From JAWPMT01 sp965227935 (GTDB taxonomy: Bacteria; Bacteroidota; Bacteroidia; Cytophagales; Cyclobacteriaceae): a stretch of 64,000 nucleotides of DNA. The stretch lies in assembly GCA_965227935.1 (NCBI GenBank), contig CBDDGS010000055.1, positions 2,356,001 through 2,420,000 of the forward strand. Direction: 5' to 3'. The position numbers were made by a program, and so were the translations under genes. The notes beneath the pieces were generated by a model. It ran no database searches and was not told where the DNA came from. It saw only the letters and a program-made list of their open reading frames with translations. Shown here piece by piece: positions 12,701 to 18,700 of this stretch. Each line of letters opens with the position of its first letter. Within the stretch, counting starts at the first letter, position 1.

Positions 12701-15700
12701 TGAGCCAGAAGGCAGACCTGCAGTCTGCACCCATGTTTGTCCAGGGCAGTTGTCGGTGGTCATTGGATCGTCGTAAGTCACGACTGCTCCACACACTCCC
12801 GGATCATTGTTGACGCTAACATCAGCAGCACACGCGATGGTCGGTGCCTCGTTGTCGGTAACCGTGACCTCGAAGGAACAGGTAGCTGTATTGCCCGCTG
12901 CATCGGTGACGACGAATGTGTTGGTGGTAGTACCAACTGGGAATGTAGCTCCTGAAGGCAGGCCTGTGGTCTGCACCCACGTTTCACCAGGGCAGTTGTC
13001 GGTAGTCATTGGATCGTCGTAAGTGACGACTGCTCCGCAAACACCAGGATCGTTGTTGACACTGACGTCGGCAGCACATGCGATGGTCGGTGCTTCATTG
13101 TCGGTGACGGTGACCTCGAAGGAACAGGTAGCTGTATTGCCTGCGGCATCAGTGACGACGAAGGTGTTGGTGGTTGTACCTACAGGGAATGTAGCTCCTG
13201 AAGGCAGTCCAGCAGTCTGTACCCAAGTTTGACCAGGGCAGTTGTCAGTGGTCATCGGATCGTCATAAGTGACGACCGCTCCACATACACCCGGATCGTT
13301 GTTGACGCTGACGTCGTCAGCGCATGCGATGGTCGGTGCCTCGTTGTCGGTGACTGTGACCTCGAAGGAGCAGGTAGCTGTATTGCCCGCGGCATCAGTG
13401 ACGACGAATGTGTTGGTGGTTGTTCCGACAGGGAAGGTAGATCCTGAAGGAAGCCCGGCTGTCTGTACCCATGTTTGTCCTGGGCAGTTGTCGGTGGTCA
13501 TTGGATCGTCATAAGTGACGACTGCACCACATACACCCGGATCATTGTTGACGCTGACATCAGCAGCACACGCGATGGTCGGTGCCTCGTTGTCGGTGAC
13601 TGTGACCTCGAAGGAGCAGGTAGCTGTATTGCCCGCGGCATCAGTGACGACGAATGTGTTGGTGGTGGTTCCGACAGGGAAGGTAGATCCTGAAGGAAGC
13701 CCGGCTGTCTGTACCCAAGTCTGACCAGGGCAATTGTCGGTAGTTGCAGGGTCTGAGTAAGTGACGACTGCACCACACACTCCTGGATCGTTGTCGACGC
13801 TGACATCAGCAGCACACGCGATGGTAGGTGCTTCATTGTCGGTGACAGTGACCTCGAAGGAACAGGTAGCTGTATTGCCTGCGGCATCAGTGACGACGAA
13901 AGTGTTGGTGGTTGTTCCGACAGGGAATGTCGAACCAGAAGGCAGCCCAGCAGTCTGTACCCATGTTTGACCAGGGCAGTTGTCACTGGTCATCGGATCG
14001 TCGTAAGTCACGACGGCACCGCACACTCCCGGATCGTTGTTGACGCTGACATCGGCAGCACATGCGATGGTTGGTGCTTCATTGTCGGAGACGGTGACCT
14101 CGAAGGAACAGGTAGCTGTATTACCCGCTGCATCTGTGACGACGAAAGTGTTGGTGGTTGTTCCGACAGGGAATGTCGAACCAGAAGGCAGCCCAGCAGT
14201 CTGTACCCATGTTTGACCAGGGCAGTTGTCACTGGTCATCGGATCGTCGTAAGTCACGACGGCACCGCACACTCCCGGATCGTTGTTGACGCTGACATCG
14301 GCAGCACATGCGATGGTTGGTGCTTCATTGTCGGAGACGGTGACGTCGAAGGAGCAGGTAGCTGTGTTACCCGCTGCATCTGTGACGACGAATGTGTTGG
14401 TGGTAGTACCAACAGGGAATGTTGCTCCTGAAGGCAGTCCTGCGGTCTGCACCCATGTTTGACCAGGGCAGTTATCGGTGGTCATTGGATCGTCGTAAGT
14501 GACGACTGCACCACATACACCCGGATCGTTGTTGACGCTGACGTCGGCAGCACATGCGATGGTCGGTGCTTCATTGTCGGAGACGGTGACGTCGAAGGAG
14601 CAGGTAGCTGTGTTACCCGCTGCATCTGTGACGACGAATGTGTTGGTGGTAGTACCAACAGGGAATGTTGCTCCTGAAGGTAGGCCAGCAGTCTGTACCC
14701 ATGTTTGTCCAGGGCAGTTGTCGGTGGTCATTGGATCGTCATAAGTGACGACTGCACCACACACGCCCGGATCGTTGTTGACGCTCACGTCGGAAGCACA
14801 CGCGATGGTCGGTGCTTCATTGTCGGAGACTGTGACCTCGAAGGAGCAGGTGGCTGTATTGCCCGCTGCATCAGTGACGACGAAGGTGTTGGTGGTGGTA
14901 CCAACAGGGAAGGTTGATCCTGAAGGAAGGCCTGCAGTCTGTAACCATGTTTGACCAGGGCAATTGTCAGTGGTCATCGGATCGTCATAAGTGACGACTG
15001 CACCACACACGCCCGGATCGTTGTTGACGCTCACGTCGGAAGCACACGCGATGGTCGGTGCCTCGTTGTCGGTAACCGTGACCTCGAAGGAACAGGTGGC
15101 TGTATTGCCCGCTGCATCGGTGACGACGAAGGTGTTGGTGGTAGTACCAACTGGGAATGTAGCTCCTGAAGGCAGGCCTGTGGTCTGCACCCATGTTTCG
15201 CCAGGGCAGTTGTCGGTAGTCATTGGATCGTCGTAAGTGACGACTGCACCACATACTCCCGGATCGTTGTTGACGCTGATGTCAGCAGCACACGCGATGG
15301 TCGGTGCTTCATTGTCGGAGACCGTGACCTCGAAGGAACAAGTGGCTGTATTGCCTGCGGCGTCTGTTACAACGAAGGTGTTGGTAGTCGTTCCGACAGG
15401 GAAGGTTGCTCCTGAAGGCAGTCCAGCAGTCTGTACCCAAGTCTGTCCAGGGCAGTTGTCAGTGGTCATTGGATCGTCATAAGTGACGACTGCACCACAA
15501 ACTCCCGGATCGTTGTTGACACTGATGTCAGCAGCACACGCGATGGTCGGTGCTTCATTGTCGGAGACCGTGACCTCGAAGGAACAAGTGGCTGTATTGC
15601 CTGCGGCGTCTGTTACAACGAAGGTGTTGGTGGTTGTTCCTACAGGGAATGTAGCTCCTGAAGGCAGGCCTGTGGTCTGCACCCATGTTTCGCCAGGGCA

Positions 15701-18700
15701 GTTGTCAGTGGTCATTGGATCGTCATAAGTGACGACTGCACCACAAACTCCCGGATCGTTGTTGACACTGACGTCGGCAGCACACGCGATGGTCGGTGCT
15801 TCATTGTCGGTGACTGTGACCTCGAAGGAGCAAGTAGCTGTATTGCCTGCGGCGTCTGTTACAACGAAGGTGTTGGTGGTTGTTCCAACAGGGAATGTTG
15901 CTTCTGAAGGCAGGCCGGCTGTCTGCACCCATGTTTGACCAGGGCAGTTATCAGTAGTTGCAGGGTCTGAGTAAGTCACGACTGCTCCGCAAACACCCGG
16001 ATTGTTATTCACACTGATATCAGCGGGGCAGGTGATGGTCGGTGCTTCATTGTCGGAGACCGTGACCTCGAAGGAACAGGTGGCTGTGTTACCTGCTGCA
16101 TCTGCGACAACGAAGGTGTTGGTAGTCGTTCCGACAGGGAAGGTTGCTCCTGAAGGCAGTCCAGCAGTCTGTACCCAAGTCTGTCCAGGGCAGTTGTCAG
16201 TGGTCATTGGATCGTCATAAGTGACGACTGCACCACAAACTCCCGGATCGTTGTTGACACTCACATCAGCAGCACACGCGATGGTCGGTGCTTCATTGTC
16301 GGAGACCGTGACCTCGAAGGAGCAAGTAGCTGTATTGCCTGCAGCATCGGTGACGACGAAGGTGTTGGTGGTTGTTCCAATAGGGAATGTTGCTCCTGAA
16401 GGCAGGCCGGCTGTCTGCACCCATGTTTGACCAGGGCAGTTATCAGTAGTTGCAGGGTCTGAGTAAGTCACGACTGCTCCGCAAACACCCGGATCGTTGT
16501 TGACGCTGATGTCAGCAGCACACGCGATGGTCGGTGCTTCATTGTCGGAGACCGTGACCTCGAAGGAACAAGTGGCTGTATTGCCTGCGGCGTCTGTTAC
16601 AACGAAGGTGTTGGTAGTCGTTCCGACAGGGAAGGTTGCTCCTGAAGGCAGTCCAGCAGTCTGCACCCATGTTTCACCCGGGCAGTTGTCAGTGGTCATT
16701 GGATCGTCATAAGTGACGACTGCACCACATACTCCCGGATCATTGTTGACGCTGACGTCAGCAGCACATGAGATGGTAGGCGCTTCATTGTCGGTGACAG
16801 TGACCTCGAAGGAGCAAGTAGCTGTATTACCCGCTGCATCAGTGACGACGAAAGTGTTGGTCGTTGTTCCAACAGGGAAGGTTGAGCCAGAAGGCAGACC
16901 TGCAGTCTGCACCCATGTTTGTCCAGGGCAGTTGTCGGTGGTCATTGGATCGTCGTAAGTCACGACTGCTCCACACACTCCCGGATCATTGTTGACGCTC
17001 ACGTCGGAAGCACACGCGATGGTCGGTGCCTCGTTGTCGGTAACCGTGACCTCGAAGGAACAGGTGGCTGTATTGCCCGCTGCATCGGTGACGACGAAGG
17101 TGTTGGTGGTAGTACCAACTGGGAATGTAGCTCCTGAAGGCAGGCCTGTGGTCTGCACCCATGTTTCGCCAGGGCAGTTGTCGGTAGTCATTGGATCGTC
17201 GTAAGTGACGACTGCACCACATACTCCCGGATCATTGTTGACACTGACGTCGGCGGCACACGCGATGGTCGGTGCTTCGTTGTCAGTGACGGTGACCTCG
17301 AAGGAACAGGTGGCGGTGTTACCTGCGGCATCAGTGACGACGAAGGTGTTGGTGGTTGTTCCTACAGGGAATGTAGCTCCTGAAGGCAGGCCTGTGGTCT
17401 GCACCCATGTTTCGCCAGGGCAGTTGTCGGTAGTCATTGGATCGTCGTAAGTGACGACTGCACCACATACTCCCGGATCGTTGTTGACACTGACGTCGGC
17501 GGCACACGCGATGGTCGGTGCTTCGTTGTCAGTGACGGTGACCTCGAAGGAACAGGTGGCGGTGTTACCTGCGGCATCAGTGACGACGAAGGTGTTGGTG
17601 GTTGTTCCTACAGGGAAGGTTGAGCCAGAAGGCAGGCCAGCAGTCTGCACCCATGTCTGACCAGGGCAGTTATCAGTAGTTGCAGGGTCTGAGTAATTGA
17701 CGACTGCACCACATACTCCCGGATCGTTGTTGACGCTGATGTCAGCAGCACACGCGATGGTCGGTGCTTCATTGTCGGTGACCGTGACCTCGAAGGAACA
17801 GGTGGCTGTATTGCCCGCTGCATCGGTGACGACGAAGGTGTTGGTGGTAGTACCAACTGGGAATGTAGCTCCTGAAGGCAGGCCTGTGGTCTGTACCCAT
17901 GTTTGACCAGGGCAGTTGTCGGTAGTCATTGGATCGTCATAAGTGACGACTGCACCACAAACTCCCGGATCGTTGTTGACACTGACGTCGGCAGCACACG
18001 CGATGGTCGGTGCTTCATTGTCGGTGACTGTGACCTCGAAGGAGCAAGTAGCTGTATTGCCTGCGGCGTCTGTTACAACGAAGGTGTTGGTGGTTGTTCC
18101 AACAGGGAATGTTGCTCCTGAAGGCAGGCCGGCTGTCTGCACCCATGTTTGACCAGGGCAGTTATCAGTAGTTGCAGGGTCTGAGTAAGTCACGACTGCT
18201 CCGCAAACACCCGGATCGTTGTCGACGCTGACGTCTGCAGCACACGCGATGGTCGGTGCTTCGTTGTCGGAGACCGTGACCTCGAAGGAACAAGTGGCTG
18301 TGTTACCCGCTGCGTCTGTTACAACGAAGGTGTTGGTAGTCGTTCCGACAGGGAAGGTTGCTCCTGAAGGCAGTCCAGCAGTCTGTACCCAAGTCTGTCC
18401 AGGGCAGTTGTCAGTGGTCATTGGATCGTCATAAGTGACGACTGCACCACAAACTCCCGGATCGTTGTTGACACTCACATCAGCAGCACACGCGATGGTC
18501 GGTGCTTCATTGTCGGAGACCGTGACCTCGAAGGAACAAGTAGCTGTATTGCCTGCGGCATCAGTGACGACGAAGGTGTTGGTAGTCGTTCCAACAGGGA
18601 ATGTTGCTCCTGAAGGCAGTCCTGCAGTCTGCACCCATGTTTGACCAGGGCAGTTGTCTGAGGTCATTGGATCGTCATAAGTGACGACTGCACCGCACAC